Shown: piece by piece, positions 7,146 through 15,596 of the stretch
How the letters are laid out: each line of letters opens with the position of its first letter
Numbering within the stretch: position 1 is the first letter of the stretch
Assembly: GCA_040226215.1 (NCBI GenBank)
Contig: JAVKFF010000192.1
Coordinates: 1 to 17,682 of the forward strand
Direction of reading: 5' to 3'
Length of the DNA stretch: 17,682 nt
From: JAVKFF01 sp040226215
GTDB lineage: Bacteria > Pseudomonadota > Alphaproteobacteria > DSM-16000 > Inquilinaceae
Position numbers and translations under genes: made by a program
The notes under the pieces: generated by a model
Databases searched by the model: none
Told to the model about the DNA's origin: nothing
Seen by the model: the letters and a program-made list of their open reading frames with translations, nothing else

Positions 7146-7562
7146 ATGGAGGTTTGGACGTCCATGGCAATCGCCGCCCTGGTGGCCAGCGCGGTCTACC
7201 TGTTGACCGACCGCAACCTGGTGCGTGTCCTGCTAGGCATCGTTCTGCTGGGAAATGGCGTCAATCTAGCCCTGTTCCTGGCCGGTGACCTTGTGCGGGG
7301 CGCGCCGGCCTTGATCCCGGAGGGTGCAGAGGCGCCGACCGGAATGGGAGCCAATGCCCTTCCGCAAGCCCTGGTGCTGACGGCGATCGTTATCGGCTTT
7401 GGGCTCTTCTCGTTCGCTCTGTCCCTGATCTATCGGACGTTCCGGCAAACGGGCAGCATCAACAGCGACGACCTCGCGACGGCCGGGGACGGTGACGCAG
7501 CATCGGCGAACGGGTCCAACGTCGTCCGTCCGGAAAGCGCCGAGCGGAAGGAGGCTGCATGA
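7146..7562 (+). CDS. mrpC: Mrp antiporter subunit C (NuoK-like)
   Basis: The product is 138 residues with three membrane spans. NuoK-type features: YLLTDRNLVRVLLGIVLLGN (19-38) with GVNLALFL following, then ALPQALVLTAIVIGFGLFSF (about 91-110). The last 30 residues are a hydrophilic, Asp/Ser/Glu-rich cytoplasmic tail. It starts 3 bases after mrpB, with GGGAGG 8 bases upstream, and its stop overlaps mrpD as ATGA. Confidence 0.95.
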   Translation: MEVWTSMAIAALVASAVYLLTDRNLVRVLLGIVLLGNGVNLALFLAGDLVRGAPALIPEGAEAPTGMGANALPQALVLTAIVIGFGLFSFALSLIYRTFRQTGSINSDDLATAGDGDAASANGSNVVRPESAERKEAA

Positions 7563-9064
7563 CCGCCTGGATCGTCGCCCTGCCACTGATCGTCCCGATC
7601 ATCACGGCGCTCGCCACCTTCTTTCTCGGTCCGTCGCGCTTCACGCGCCTCGTCAGCCTCGCGGGAGCGGCAGCCCTGCTCGCCACCGGCGTGCTGCTGC
7701 TCGGCACGGTCTGGACCGACGGCATCCAGGTTGCCTCGATGGGGTCATGGACGCTCCCGTTCGGCATCGCACTGGTTGCCGATCACCTGGCGGCGGCGAT
7801 GGTGCTGATCACGGGCGTCATCGGGGTCGCCGTTGCGGGATATGCCGTGGCAGCCCCTGATCGCTCACGCGAAGCCCGCGGGTACGCACCCCTGTTTCAT
7901 GTCCTTTTGCTGGGGGTTGCCGGGGCCTTCCTGACGGGAGACCTGTTCAACCTCTACGTCTGGTTCGAGGTGATGCTTATCGCGTCCTTTGGGCTGCTTG
8001 TGCTCGGTCGAAGCACTGGCGAACTCGTCGGCGGCGTGAAGTATGTCGTGCTCAATTTGATCGGAACCCTGCTTTTCCTGCTGGGTCTGGCGCTGCTCTA
8101 TGGCGTCACGGGAACACTCAATATGGCCGATCTCCACCGCGTTGTCGCGGCAGGCGAGGCCTCGGGATCGGTCGTCCCAGCAGCGCTCGTTCTGGCGTTG
8201 GCTTTCGGTGCCAAGGCTGCGGTTTTCCCGCTTTTCTTCTGGCTGCCGGCCTCCTACCACACGACGGGCTTCGCCATCTCCGCCCTCTTCGCTGGACTAC
8301 TGACAAAGGTTGGCGTCTACGCGCTGATACGCGTCTTCACACTTGTGTTTGCCGCGCAATCCGCCCTGACGATCGGTGTCTTCTGGTCGGTAGCGGTGCT
8401 GACGATGGTGGTCGGCGTCCTCGGCGCCGCTTCCCAGGGTGAGATGCGCCGGATCCTCTCATTCCACATCGTCAGCCAGATCGGATACATGATCGTCGGC
8501 CTCGCCTTGTTCACGCCGCTCGCCCTCACCGCGGCTGTCTTCTACCTGCTGCACCACATGGTGGTGAAAGCAAACTTGTTTCTTGTCGCCGGCGTGGTCC
8601 GGCGGCTTTGCGGTTCTCTGGACCTGAAACGCACCGGCGGCCTCGTCAAGCGATCGCCCTGGTTGGCAGTGCTTTTTCTCATTCCCGCCCTCTCTCTCGC
8701 CGGCGTTCCGCCATTGTCCGGCTTCTGGGCCAAGTTCCTGGTGATCGAGGCCAGCATCGACGCGGCGGATTACATACTCGCTGGCGTGGCGATCGGCGTG
8801 GGTCTGCTCACCCTCTTCTCGATGATCAAGATCTGGAACGAGGTTTTCTGGAAGGCATCACCATCGGCAATGACATCCGGGGACGAGTGGACGGCAAGTC
8901 GCGGTGTCGGAACGGTCGCTCTGCCGATCGCCGGCCTCGCCGCCACCACCCTACTAATCGGCCTGACGGTCAGCCCCGCCCTCACCTTGGCCGAGCGAGC
9001 ATCGGCGGAGTTGATGAACCCGGCGGGATACGTCGCCGCCGTGCTCGGAGGACACACACCATGA
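7559..9064 (+). CDS. mrpD: Mrp antiporter subunit D (NuoN/NuoM-like)
   Basis: The product is 501 residues, a normal length, with about 14 membrane spans. The functional residues fall where they are known in Bacillus MrpD: Glu137 in NLYVWFEVMLIASF, Lys219 in FGAKAAVFPLFFWLP, and Lys250 in AGLLTKVGVYAL. HHMVVKANLFL and SLAGVPPLSGFWAK mark the second half of the proton-translocating fold. A very strong AAGGAGG (7548-7554) lies 4 bases before the ATG. Its stop overlaps the start of mrpE (ATGA at 9061). It works with MrpA as the second antiporter-like membrane subunit. Confidence 0.96.
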   Translation: MTAWIVALPLIVPIITALATFFLGPSRFTRLVSLAGAAALLATGVLLLGTVWTDGIQVASMGSWTLPFGIALVADHLAAAMVLITGVIGVAVAGYAVAAPDRSREARGYAPLFHVLLLGVAGAFLTGDLFNLYVWFEVMLIASFGLLVLGRSTGELVGGVKYVVLNLIGTLLFLLGLALLYGVTGTLNMADLHRVVAAGEASGSVVPAALVLALAFGAKAAVFPLFFWLPASYHTTGFAISALFAGLLTKVGVYALIRVFTLVFAAQSALTIGVFWSVAVLTMVVGVLGAASQGEMRRILSFHIVSQIGYMIVGLALFTPLALTAAVFYLLHHMVVKANLFLVAGVVRRLCGSLDLKRTGGLVKRSPWLAVLFLIPALSLAGVPPLSGFWAKFLVIEASIDAADYILAGVAIGVGLLTLFSMIKIWNEVFWKASPSAMTSGDEWTASRGVGTVALPIAGLAATTLLIGLTVSPALTLAERASAELMNPAGYVAAVLGGHTP

Positions 9065-9540
9065 AGCCGTATTTCGTTATAGTGTTGGTTGCCATGGCAT
9101 GGGCCGGCGTGCACGGAAACTTCACGTTGGCCAACCTGTTGATCGGGGCGTTCATCGGATACGGGGCCGTGTGGTTGTCGCGTCCGGTATTCGGCAGCCA
9201 GGGAGGTCGGGCCCTGCGCCGCATTCCAGCGCTGTTCAGCCTTCTGGGACTGTTCGTTTGGGAACTGCTGATCTCCAGTCTTCGGGTCGCCTGGGACGTG
9301 CTGACACCGCGTAGCCGCGCCGAACCCCGCATCGTCGCGGTCCCACTGACCGTGCGCTCGGACTTCGAGATCTTCGCCCTGGCAAATCTGATCTCCCTGA
9401 CACCGGGAACACTGAGCCTCGACGTGTCGGATGATCGCAGCCTTCTTTACGTGCACGCGATGTTCGCGGGCGAGCCCGAAGCGCTGGTTGCCAATATCAA
9501 GGGTAGCTTCGAGCGACGTGTGCTAGAGGTCTCGCAATGA
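9061..9540 (+). CDS. mrpE: Mrp antiporter subunit E
   Basis: The product is 159 residues. Two or three membrane spans fill the first half (YFVIVLVAMAWAGVHGNF, then LFVWELLISSLRVAWDVL). The cytoplasmic half has the family core FALANLISLTPGTLSLDV and LLYVHAMF. The ATG is fixed by the ATGA overlap with mrpD and a GGAGG about 10 bases before. The stop overlaps mrpF as ATGA. MrpE is needed for full assembly and activity of the complex. Confidence 0.95.
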   Translation: MKPYFVIVLVAMAWAGVHGNFTLANLLIGAFIGYGAVWLSRPVFGSQGGRALRRIPALFSLLGLFVWELLISSLRVAWDVLTPRSRAEPRIVAVPLTVRSDFEIFALANLISLTPGTLSLDVSDDRSLLYVHAMFAGEPEALVANIKGSFERRVLEVSQ

Positions 9541-9872
9541 GCGGAAGCTGGTCCGATATGGTGCTCGCCGTTTGCGTGTCCATCGCCGCTTTTGTTGTCG
9601 CCGCGAGCATCGTTTGCGTGCTGCTTCGCGTGCTCATCGGCCCCAGCCGGGCGGACAGGGTCGTCGCACTCGATCTGCTGGCCATCTGTATCGTCGGTCT
9701 GGTTGCGTGTCTGGCGATGATCGATGATGTTCCGGCGCTGCTCGACGTTGCCCTCGCGGTTAGCGTCCTGGGCTTTCTGGCCACGGTCGGCTTCGCCCGC
9801 TATCTGGAACGAGCTGATGAACCCTCGGCTGCGCGAACACTCGATTCCACCGCAACCGATCGGGAGGCCTGA
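9537..9872 (+). CDS. mrpF: Mrp antiporter subunit F
   Basis: The product is 111 residues with three membrane spans. The family signature LRVLIGPSRADRVVALDLLA (about 30-49) includes the conserved membrane aspartate; DVALAVSVLGFLATVGFARY follows. The start overlaps the mrpE stop. A short hydrophilic tail follows the last span. Confidence 0.94.
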   Translation: MSGSWSDMVLAVCVSIAAFVVAASIVCVLLRVLIGPSRADRVVALDLLAICIVGLVACLAMIDDVPALLDVALAVSVLGFLATVGFARYLERADEPSAARTLDSTATDREA

Positions 9873-9874
9873 CA

Positions 9875-10177
9875 ATGAGCACGGTCTTCGCGCTCGCTGC
9901 CGGATTGTGCGCCGTCACTGGCTCGTTCTTTTTCGCGATCGCCGCGTTGGGCGTGCTGAGACTGCCGGACACGCTTACGCGGATGCATGCGGCCACGAAA
10001 GCGGGGACTCTCGGCGCCGGTCTGCTTCTCGCCGCGACCGCCTTCACCTTCGCCTCGCTCGAGATCACCATCCGGGTGATGGCGATCATCGGCTTTCTCC
10101 TGCTGACCGCTCCGATCGCCGCTCATCTGATCGGGCGGGTGGCCTGGCGATTGATAGATGAAAAGAACACGAACTAA
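9875..10177 (+). CDS. mrpG: Mrp antiporter subunit G, last gene of the unit
   Basis: The product is 100 residues with three membrane spans. LGVLRLPDTLTRMHAATKAG (25-44) is the clear MnhG/PhaG signature. It begins 2 bases after mrpF, with GGGAGG 8 bases before the ATG. This completes the seven subunits A-G in canonical order. No convincing terminator is seen directly after it. Confidence 0.95.
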   Translation: MSTVFALAAGLCAVTGSFFFAIAALGVLRLPDTLTRMHAATKAGTLGAGLLLAATAFTFASLEITIRVMAIIGFLLLTAPIAAHLIGRVAWRLIDEKNTN

Positions 10178-10497
10178 CCGAGACGTTCGATAATGCATCG
10201 CTGGCGACCAATGAAGCCGTTGAACTGAGGCCAGATATTGGGTGGCAGGAGCGCTCGGAAAGCGACAGATCCATCGAATCCGATGTAGCAAAAAGCCAAA
10301 TAGCGAAGCGATTTCAGCGATATCGATCCGTTCACTGAAGTGCCGCAGGCAAGAGCGTTAGAGAGAATGGCCCTTTGGAGGCAAAAATCGTCGCGATCGC
10401 CTTCTAGTCTCGTTATCAGCCCATCGCTCTAACCCGCACGGAGACTGGCGTTCCGACGCGTTCATTCGCGGCTGAGAGAAAATTGTTGGAGGATTAG
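10178..10497. other. Gene-free interval between mrpG and tRNA-Ser
   Basis: Over 320 bases I see no protein gene, hairpin with T-run or repeat. It is less GC-rich than the region right of the tRNA. It lies just beyond the 3' end of the tRNA, the usual place for an island junction, but no copy of the tRNA end is found in this window. Confidence 0.5.
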
Positions 10498-10587
10498 TGG
10501 CGGAGGGAGAGGGATTCGAACCCTCGATACGGTTTCCCGTATACACGCTTTCCAAGCGTGCGCCTTCAGCCGCTCGGCCACCCCTCC
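10498..10587 (-). tRNA. tRNA-Ser (anticodon GGA)
   Basis: On the minus strand, acceptor GGAGGGG (10581-10587) pairs with TCCCTCC (one G-U), followed by discriminator G and an encoded CCA (10498-10500). The D arm begins TGGCCGAGCGG. The anticodon stem CACGC/GCGTG closes a 7-base loop TTGGAAA with GGA at 10551-10553 (plus strand tcc). A long variable arm, TACGG-GAAA-CCGTA, identifies a serine tRNA. The T arm GAGGG-TTCGAAT-CCCTC is perfect. It reads UCC and UCU codons. Confidence 0.97.
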
Positions 10588-10602
10588 GTGTCGCGGGGCG
10601 GG

Positions 10603-10631
10603 ACATTAGCGGCAGGTCCGGCGATGCGCAA
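10603..10631 (-). promoter_or_regulatory. Likely promoter of tRNA-Ser
   Basis: Read on the minus strand: TTGCGC (10626-10631), a 17-base spacer, TAATGT (10603-10608), 15 bases before the tRNA 5' end. Spacing and position suit a sigma70-type promoter. Confidence 0.5.
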
Positions 10632-10829
10632 GCCACGCCGGGCGCCGGGCCGGGCCGCGATTTCTCTCGGGTTGGCACGCGGCGGCGAATTCATGTCTAA
10701 TGCCGCCACCGGATGGCGACACGGTCGCCGCCCGGCAGTCCGGGGAGCGGCGCAGCCTGGTGCCGCGCCGTCATCTCCAGGCCGGTCCGCCGCCGGCCGT
10801 AGCCACGCCGAAGGAGCCACCGGCACCCC

Positions 10830-11138
10830 ATGATCGTGTTGCGGATCATCGGCTGGATTTTCGTCCTCCTGGGACTGGCCGTGTTCGGCTACGACCTCTG
10901 GCGCTGGCTGGTCGAGGGTCAGGCCTTCGGGCTGATCACCGGCGGCGAGCTCTGGTTCATGCTCGACCGCGAGAGCCTGAACGTCGCCCAGGCGGTGATC
11001 CAGCGCAACGTCTGGGCCTGGCTGTGGGATCCGGCGATCGTCACCGTGCTGCTTTGGCCGGCCGCGCTGGCGCTCTTCGGCTTCGGCCTGGTCCTGCTCG
11101 TGCTGTTTCGCCGCCGGCCGCGCCGGCTGTTCGACTGA
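10830..11138 (+). CDS. Small conserved inner-membrane protein, two spans
   Basis: The product is 102 residues. A first span at about 3-23 is followed by DLWRWL, a periplasmic or cytoplasmic loop containing GELWFMLDRESLNVAQAVIQ (39-58), a second span at about 69-93, and a basic end FRRRPRRLFD that should face the cytoplasm. I recall similar two-helix proteins with the GELWF...LN..QAVIQR core in other alphaproteobacteria, with no known function. AAGGAG lies 13 bases before the ATG, a little far. It is convergent with the broken hydrolase, 8 bases apart. Confidence 0.7.
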   Translation: MIVLRIIGWIFVLLGLAVFGYDLWRWLVEGQAFGLITGGELWFMLDRESLNVAQAVIQRNVWAWLWDPAIVTVLLWPAALALFGFGLVLLVLFRRRPRRLFD

Positions 11139-11146
11139 GGCGCCGG

Positions 11147-12022
11147 CTACGGCGCGGTACCGGAAGGTCCCGGGCGACCGCGCGCCGCCCCGACCCCCTG
11201 CTCGACCACCATCAAGGCCACGCTCTCGACCGCCGCCAGCATGCGCGCCAGGTCCTGCGGCCGGGAGAGCCGGTGATCGCCGTCGGCCACCAGGTCGAGC
11301 CGGACCTGCGCGCGGCCCAGCGCCGCGGCGAGGCGTCGGCTGAGCTGCCAGGGGACGTCCCGGTCGGCGCGGCCGTGGATCAGTCGCGCAGGGCCCCGGA
11401 AGGCGAGACGCCGGCCGAGCACGCGGTGATCGGCGCCAGAGGCGAACAGGGCCGCGCCATAGGGTTAGGGCCCGTCGCCATGGCGCGACGGCCGGTGGAT
11501 CATGCCGCCGGTGTCGAGGCTGCGGGCCTCCGCCGGCGTCAGGCCTGGCCTGAGCAGTTCCTCGGTGAAGTCGGGCGCGGCGCCCAGGGTGACCAGGCCG
11601 GCGACGGCCGGGTTCCGCTCGGCGGCCAGCACGGCCAGCCAGGCGCCCATGGAGGCCCCGACGAGGATCGCGGGGCCGCCGGCGGCAGGGCCGGCCAGCA
11701 CCGCCTCCAGATCGGCCAGCCAGTCGCCGATGCCCAGCCGTTCGAAGGCGCCGGGCGAGCGGCCGTGGCCGCGATAGTCGAAGCACACCGCCGCCAGGCC
11801 GAGCCGCACGGCCTCGGCGGACAGGGTCCGCGCCTTGATACCGTCCATGGTGGAGCGGTAGCCGGGACAGAAGACCAGACGCAGGCTGGTTGACGGCGGG
11901 GTGCCGCTTCGGCGATACGCCAGAGGTCCATTCGCGGTGTCGAGCCGGAGGACGGATTCGTCGACCCTCGAGTCGGTGGTTTCGGCGGCGTCGGGTGGGG
12001 GCAGGCGTGACGGGTCCGGCAT
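11147..12022 (-). pseudogene. Alpha/beta hydrolase (ABHD10-like) broken by an in-frame stop
   Basis: One frame covers 290 residues but has a TAA at codon 186 (11465-11467, plus strand tta). Before it are the strand and oxyanion region (LRLVFCPGYRSTMDG), FDYRGHGRSPG (81-91) and the nucleophile elbow VGASMGAWLA (Ser124). After it, still in the same frame, come RLIHGRADRDVPW (acid Asp220 or Asp222) and VADGDHRLSRP (His250). Homologues of this esterase family have an unbroken PSxYGDPYPITRALIEDGRRHLLL-like stretch across this point; here it reads PSRHGDGP, stop, PYGAALF. A change of one base in a sense codon such as TAC or TAT explains it. The 185-residue product would lack the Asp and His of the triad and be inactive. 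A sequencing error or stop readthrough are alternatives. No clear ribosome binding site precedes the ATG at 12022, which is divergent from the glycosyltransferase gene. Confidence 0.8.
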
Positions 12023-12108
12023 GGGCTCGGGTCCGGCTGGTCGAGGGGCGGCGGTTCGGCGCGACAGTTCGCGCCGGCGATGCCGCCGGGGGGAGATCGA
12101 GACAAGAA

Positions 12109-13230
12109 ATGGCGAGGTCCGGGCACGTTGTCCATGTCCTGGAGGCGATCGGCGACGACCCGCCGGGGCGCGGCCTTGTCACCTGCGCCCGGCTGACCGG
12201 TCAGGCCGGGCATCGCGTCACCGTGCTGGCGGAGCGCTGCGGGGCGGCGACCGCGCTCCGGCGCGCCCGCGCCGAGCTGATCGAGCAGCCCCTTGCCAGC
12301 AGGCAGGCGCGCCGCCACCTTGCCGAACGCATCGCCGCACTGGACTGCGATATCCTGCACGCCCATTCCGCCCCGGCCGCCGCCACCGCGCAGAGCGTCG
12401 CCCGGGCGCTCGGCCTGCCCCTGGTGCTCAGCCTCAACGCCCCGCTCGAGCTCGGCGGCTTTCGCAACCGGCGCAATGCCGCCGCCGCCCAGGCCAGCAT
12501 CGTGCTGGCGGTCAGCGACGGCGTAGCCAGGGGCCTGCGCGACAGCGGCGCGGTCGCGCCCGAGCGCATCCGCCTGCTGCGCCCGCCCTACGATGCCGAG
12601 CAATTCTCCCAGGCGAGCGTGCCGGGCGCCCGCGTGGTGGCCCTGGCCGAGCGCTGGCGGCTGAGCGACGCCCAGGCGGTACTGCTGGTGCCGGCCGACG
12701 CCGCGCTGCTGCGCGGTCCCAGGCCGCTGTGGGACGTCCTGCAGGCCTTCGCGGGCAGCGAGCTGCGCTGCCTCGTCGCCGCCCTGGATGTGGCCGAGCC
12801 GGAGGAGCTGCGGGGCGTCGAGGAAAGCGCCCGTCAGGCCGGGCTTGGCCACCTCGTCCATGTGCTGCCCCGGGTCGACGACTGGCCGGCGGTCTACAAG
12901 CTGGCCGACGTGGTGCTCAGGCTCGGCCGGTCGGCCTGGGCGCACGACATGATCACGGCCGAGGCGCAGGCCATGGGCCGGCCGGTGGTCTCGACGCTGG
13001 AGGGCTCGCGCGAACTGATCGTCGAGCAGGTAACCGGCCGCCTGGTGCCCGACGGCGACCCGGGCGCGGCGGCCGAGGCGCTGCACGGCTTCCTCGGCCT
13101 CGACGGCGAGGCGCGCGAGGCGCTGGCCGCCCGCGCCGTGGACAACATCGCCCGCCTGGCCGATCCGGCGCGCTTCCTGGCCGGCCTGCTGAACGCCTAT
13201 GACGACGTGCTGTCGGGGCGGGTCGCGTAG
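12109..13230 (+). CDS. Glycosyltransferase, GT4-like (GT-B fold)
   Basis: The product is 373 residues from an ATG at 12109, with GGGGGAGA about 12 bases upstream; longer in-frame starts would overlap the divergent hydrolase. The N-terminal Rossmann-like domain opens HVVHVLEAIG and RGLVTCARLTGQAGHRVTVL, and has DILHAHSAPAA at 81-91, as in GT4 enzymes that begin with a search for an acceptor-binding strand. The nucleotide-sugar domain includes RIRLLRPPYDAEQF (153-166), VLPRVDDWPAVYKLADVVL (252-270) and AEAQAMGRPVVSTLEGSREL (284-303), which holds the E...EL pair of the family. No membrane segment. The likely role is sugar transfer to a surface polysaccharide or lipid; the acceptor cannot be told. 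It stands alone rather than in a polysaccharide cluster. Confidence 0.85.
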   Translation: MARSGHVVHVLEAIGDDPPGRGLVTCARLTGQAGHRVTVLAERCGAATALRRARAELIEQPLASRQARRHLAERIAALDCDILHAHSAPAAATAQSVARALGLPLVLSLNAPLELGGFRNRRNAAAAQASIVLAVSDGVARGLRDSGAVAPERIRLLRPPYDAEQFSQASVPGARVVALAERWRLSDAQAVLLVPADAALLRGPRPLWDVLQAFAGSELRCLVAALDVAEPEELRGVEESARQAGLGHLVHVLPRVDDWPAVYKLADVVLRLGRSAWAHDMITAEAQAMGRPVVSTLEGSRELIVEQVTGRLVPDGDPGAAAEALHGFLGLDGEAREALAARAVDNIARLADPARFLAGLLNAYDDVLSGRVA

Positions 13231-13307
13231 CCCGGCCGCACCGCGTCTGCCCCGCCGAGCCTTCCTCGACATGCGCGGCAGGCATGTGCCGGTCGCCCCG
13301 CCCTTGC

Positions 13308-13335
13308 TTGACAGGACGCCTCGGGGCCATATGGT
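13308..13335 (+). promoter_or_regulatory. Likely promoter of thrS
   Basis: TTGACA (13308-13313), a perfect -35, then a 16-base spacer and TATGGT (13330-13335). Transcription would begin near 13342, giving a leader of about 97 bases. I see no T-box or other clear leader structure. Confidence 0.6.
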
Positions 13336-13438
13336 TCGCGACCGCCTGCCGGCCCGCCTACCAGGCAGCCGGCGGGCCCGAAGGCACGCCAGCCCGACCA
13401 GCGGCGGGCCTGGGACAAGGAACTGGAGAAGCCCATCG

Positions 13439-15418
13439 ATGTCGTCAGTCTCGACCGAGACGGCGCCCCTGCCGGCGCAAGGCCACCCCGTCGCCATCAC
13501 GCTGCCGGACGGCGGCGTGCGCCGCTTCGACGGCCCGGTGACCGGCCGCGCCCTGGCGGAGTCCATCGCCAGGAGCCTGGCCAAGGCGGCGCTGGCCGTC
13601 GAGGTCGACGGCGAGGTGAAGGATCTGGCGACGCTGATCGACCGCGACGCCCGGGTGCGCATCATCACCCGCAAGGATGACGCCGCGCTGGAACTGATCC
13701 GCCACGACGCCGCCCACATCATGGCCGAGGCGGTGCAGGCGCTCTATCCCGGCACCCAGGTGACCATCGGCCCGGCCATCGAGACCGGCTTCTACTACGA
13801 CTTCGCCCGCGACGAGCCGTTCACGCCGGACGATCTGGCGACGATCCAGGCGAAGATGCACGAGATCGTCGAGGCCGGCCGGCCCTTCGAGCGCCAGGTC
13901 TGGGACCGCCAGGACGCGATCAACCATTTCGAGGCGATCGGCGAGAAATACAAAGCGGAGATCATCCGCGACCTGCCGGCCGGCGAGGAGATCTCGGTCT
14001 ACACGCAAGGGACGTGGAAGGACCTCTGCCGCGGCCCGCACATGCCGACGACCGGGCATGTCGGCCACGCCTTCAAGCTGATGAAGGTGGCCGGCGCCTA
14101 TTGGCGCGGCGACCATCGCAACGCCATGCTGCAACGCATCTACGGCACCGCCTGGCGCGACGAGAAGGAGCTCGAGGCCCACCTCCACTTGCTGGAGGAG
14201 GCGGAAAAGCGCGACCACCGCCGCCTGGGCCGCGAGATGGACCTCTTCCACCTGCAGGAGGAGGCCGCCGGCAGCGTCTTCTGGCATCCCAAGGGCTGGA
14301 CCCTGTGGCGCACGATCGAGACCTATATCCGCGAGCGGCTCGCCCGCGCCGGCTATGACGAGGTGAAGACGCCGCAACTGGTAGACAAGGTATTGTGGGA
14401 GCGCTCCGGCCACTGGGAGAAGTTCCGCGAGCACATGTTCGTCATGGAGGCGGATGAGGGCGCGAAAGTGCTCGGCCTGAAGCCGATGAACTGCCCCTGC
14501 CACGTGCAGATCTACCGCCAGGGCATCAAGAGCTACCGCGACCTGCCGATCCGCATGGCCGAGTTCGGCGCGTGCCACCGCAACGAGCCCTCGGGCGCGC
14601 TGCACGGCATCATGCGGGTGCGCGCCTTCACCCAGGACGACGCCCACATCTTCTGCACGCCCGACCAGATGAAGGACGAGAGCATCGCCTTCATCGACCT
14701 GCTGATGACGGTCTATCGCGATTTCGGCTTCGAGGATGTGGCGATCAAGTTCGCCGACCGGCCGCCGGTGCGCGCCGGCGCCGACGCCATCTGGGAGAAG
14801 GCCGAGGCGGCGCTGAAGGACGCGGTCGAGGCCTCGGGCTACGCCTTCGAACTCAACCCCGGCGAGGGCGCCTTCTACGGCCCGAAACTGGAATTCGTGC
14901 TGCGCGACGCGATCGGCCGCGACTGGCAGTGCGGCACCCTGCAGGCGGACTTCGTGCTGCCGGAGCGGCTGGGCGCCGTCTTCGTCGGCGAGGACGGCGA
15001 GCGGCACCACGCGGTGATGCTGCACCGGGCCATCCTCGGCTCCTTCGAGCGCTTCATCGGCATCCTGATCGAGAACTTCGCCGGGCGCTTCCCGCTCTGG
15101 CTGGCCCCGACCCAGGCCGTGGTGACGACCATCACGTCGGACGCCGACGGCTACGCCGCCGAGGTGGCGGCCGGGCTGAAGGCGGCGGGGTTGCGCGTGG
15201 AGGCCGATCTGCGCAACGAGAAGATCAATCTCAAGGTGCGCGAGCATTCGCTGGCCAAGACGCCGGTCATCGTCGTCGTCGGCAAGCGCGAGGCGGAGGA
15301 ACGAACCGTCGCGCTGCGGCGTTTGGGCGGACAGGCCCAGGAGGTTCTCGCGCTCGACGACGCCATCGCCCACCTGAGGGACGAGGCGCGATCGCCGATC
15401 GACCGGGAGACGGCGTGA
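13439..15418 (+). CDS. thrS: Threonine--tRNA ligase
   Basis: The product is 659 residues, a normal size. The ATG at 13439 follows GGAGAA by about 8 bases. A TGS domain fills about 15-78. The editing domain has the HxxxH pair His89/His93 and the Cys197/His201 pair (DLCRGPH), so it should clear mischarged serine. In the class II catalytic core the zinc ligands that recognise threonine are Cys352 (KPMNCPCH), His403 (TQDDAHIF) and His529 (MLHRAI). Motif 2 is FGACHRNEPSGALHGIMRVR and motif 3 HRAILGSFERFIGILIENF. The anticodon-binding domain occupies about 550-645. Residue 354 is Cys where E. coli has Gly (CPGH), a variant I believe occurs elsewhere too. It is followed by infC, as in many proteobacteria. 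Confidence 0.98.
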   Translation: MSSVSTETAPLPAQGHPVAITLPDGGVRRFDGPVTGRALAESIARSLAKAALAVEVDGEVKDLATLIDRDARVRIITRKDDAALELIRHDAAHIMAEAVQALYPGTQVTIGPAIETGFYYDFARDEPFTPDDLATIQAKMHEIVEAGRPFERQVWDRQDAINHFEAIGEKYKAEIIRDLPAGEEISVYTQGTWKDLCRGPHMPTTGHVGHAFKLMKVAGAYWRGDHRNAMLQRIYGTAWRDEKELEAHLHLLEEAEKRDHRRLGREMDLFHLQEEAAGSVFWHPKGWTLWRTIETYIRERLARAGYDEVKTPQLVDKVLWERSGHWEKFREHMFVMEADEGAKVLGLKPMNCPCHVQIYRQGIKSYRDLPIRMAEFGACHRNEPSGALHGIMRVRAFTQDDAHIFCTPDQMKDESIAFIDLLMTVYRDFGFEDVAIKFADRPPVRAGADAIWEKAEAALKDAVEASGYAFELNPGEGAFYGPKLEFVLRDAIGRDWQCGTLQADFVLPERLGAVFVGEDGERHHAVMLHRAILGSFERFIGILIENFAGRFPLWLAPTQAVVTTITSDADGYAAEVAAGLKAAGLRVEADLRNEKINLKVREHSLAKTPVIVVVGKREAEERTVALRRLGGQAQEVLALDDAIAHLRDEARSPIDRETA

Positions 15419-15514
15419 GGTTTCCCACTCCCGTCTCAGGTTCACTTGACGTATATCAGAACAACCCGGGCCGCCGCGGCGAACCGCATGCGCCGATATT
15501 TGCGCTGTGCTATC

Positions 15515-15553
15515 GTCCGCTGGGCTGTTGTCCGCTGGGCTGTTGTCCGCTGG
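15515..15553. repeat. 15-base tandem repeat in the thrS-infC spacer
   Basis: gtccgctgggctgtt occurs at 15515-15529 and again at 15530-15544, with a third partial copy (gtccgctgg) at 15545-15553. It ends 40 bases before the proposed infC start, so it lies in the infC leader if transcripts read through from thrS. Confidence 0.75.
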
Positions 15554-15580
15554 ACACCGTCATCCATGACTTGGCAATTG

Positions 15581-15596
15581 AAGGAGGCCATCCATA
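15581..15596 (+). promoter_or_regulatory. infC ribosome binding site and ATA start codon
   Basis: A perfect AAGGAGG (15581-15587) lies 6 bases before an ATA (15594-15596) that is in frame with IF3. An in-frame TGA at 15579-15581 bars any earlier start, and the only ordinary start before the conserved NDEI is a GTG at 15642 without its own Shine-Dalgarno. This decides the start for infC. Confidence 0.8.

Noticed and set aside
10498..10587. Protein frames crossing the tRNA-Ser gene on both strands
   Set aside because: The tRNA structure is complete and explains the sequence.
10700..11893. Plus-strand open frame across the small membrane protein and the hydrolase
   Set aside because: It is antisense to the hydrolase motifs and out of frame with the two-span protein; repetitive composition and no family.
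11539..13722. Long minus-strand open frame opposite the glycosyltransferase gene
   Set aside because: Its sequence is low-complexity Arg/Gly/Ala/Pro text typical of the antisense of a GC-rich gene, and the plus strand carries a recognisable GT4 enzyme.
13445..15445. Long minus-strand open frame opposite thrS
   Set aside because: It is the antisense shadow of a clear threonyl-tRNA synthetase and has no protein motifs of its own.
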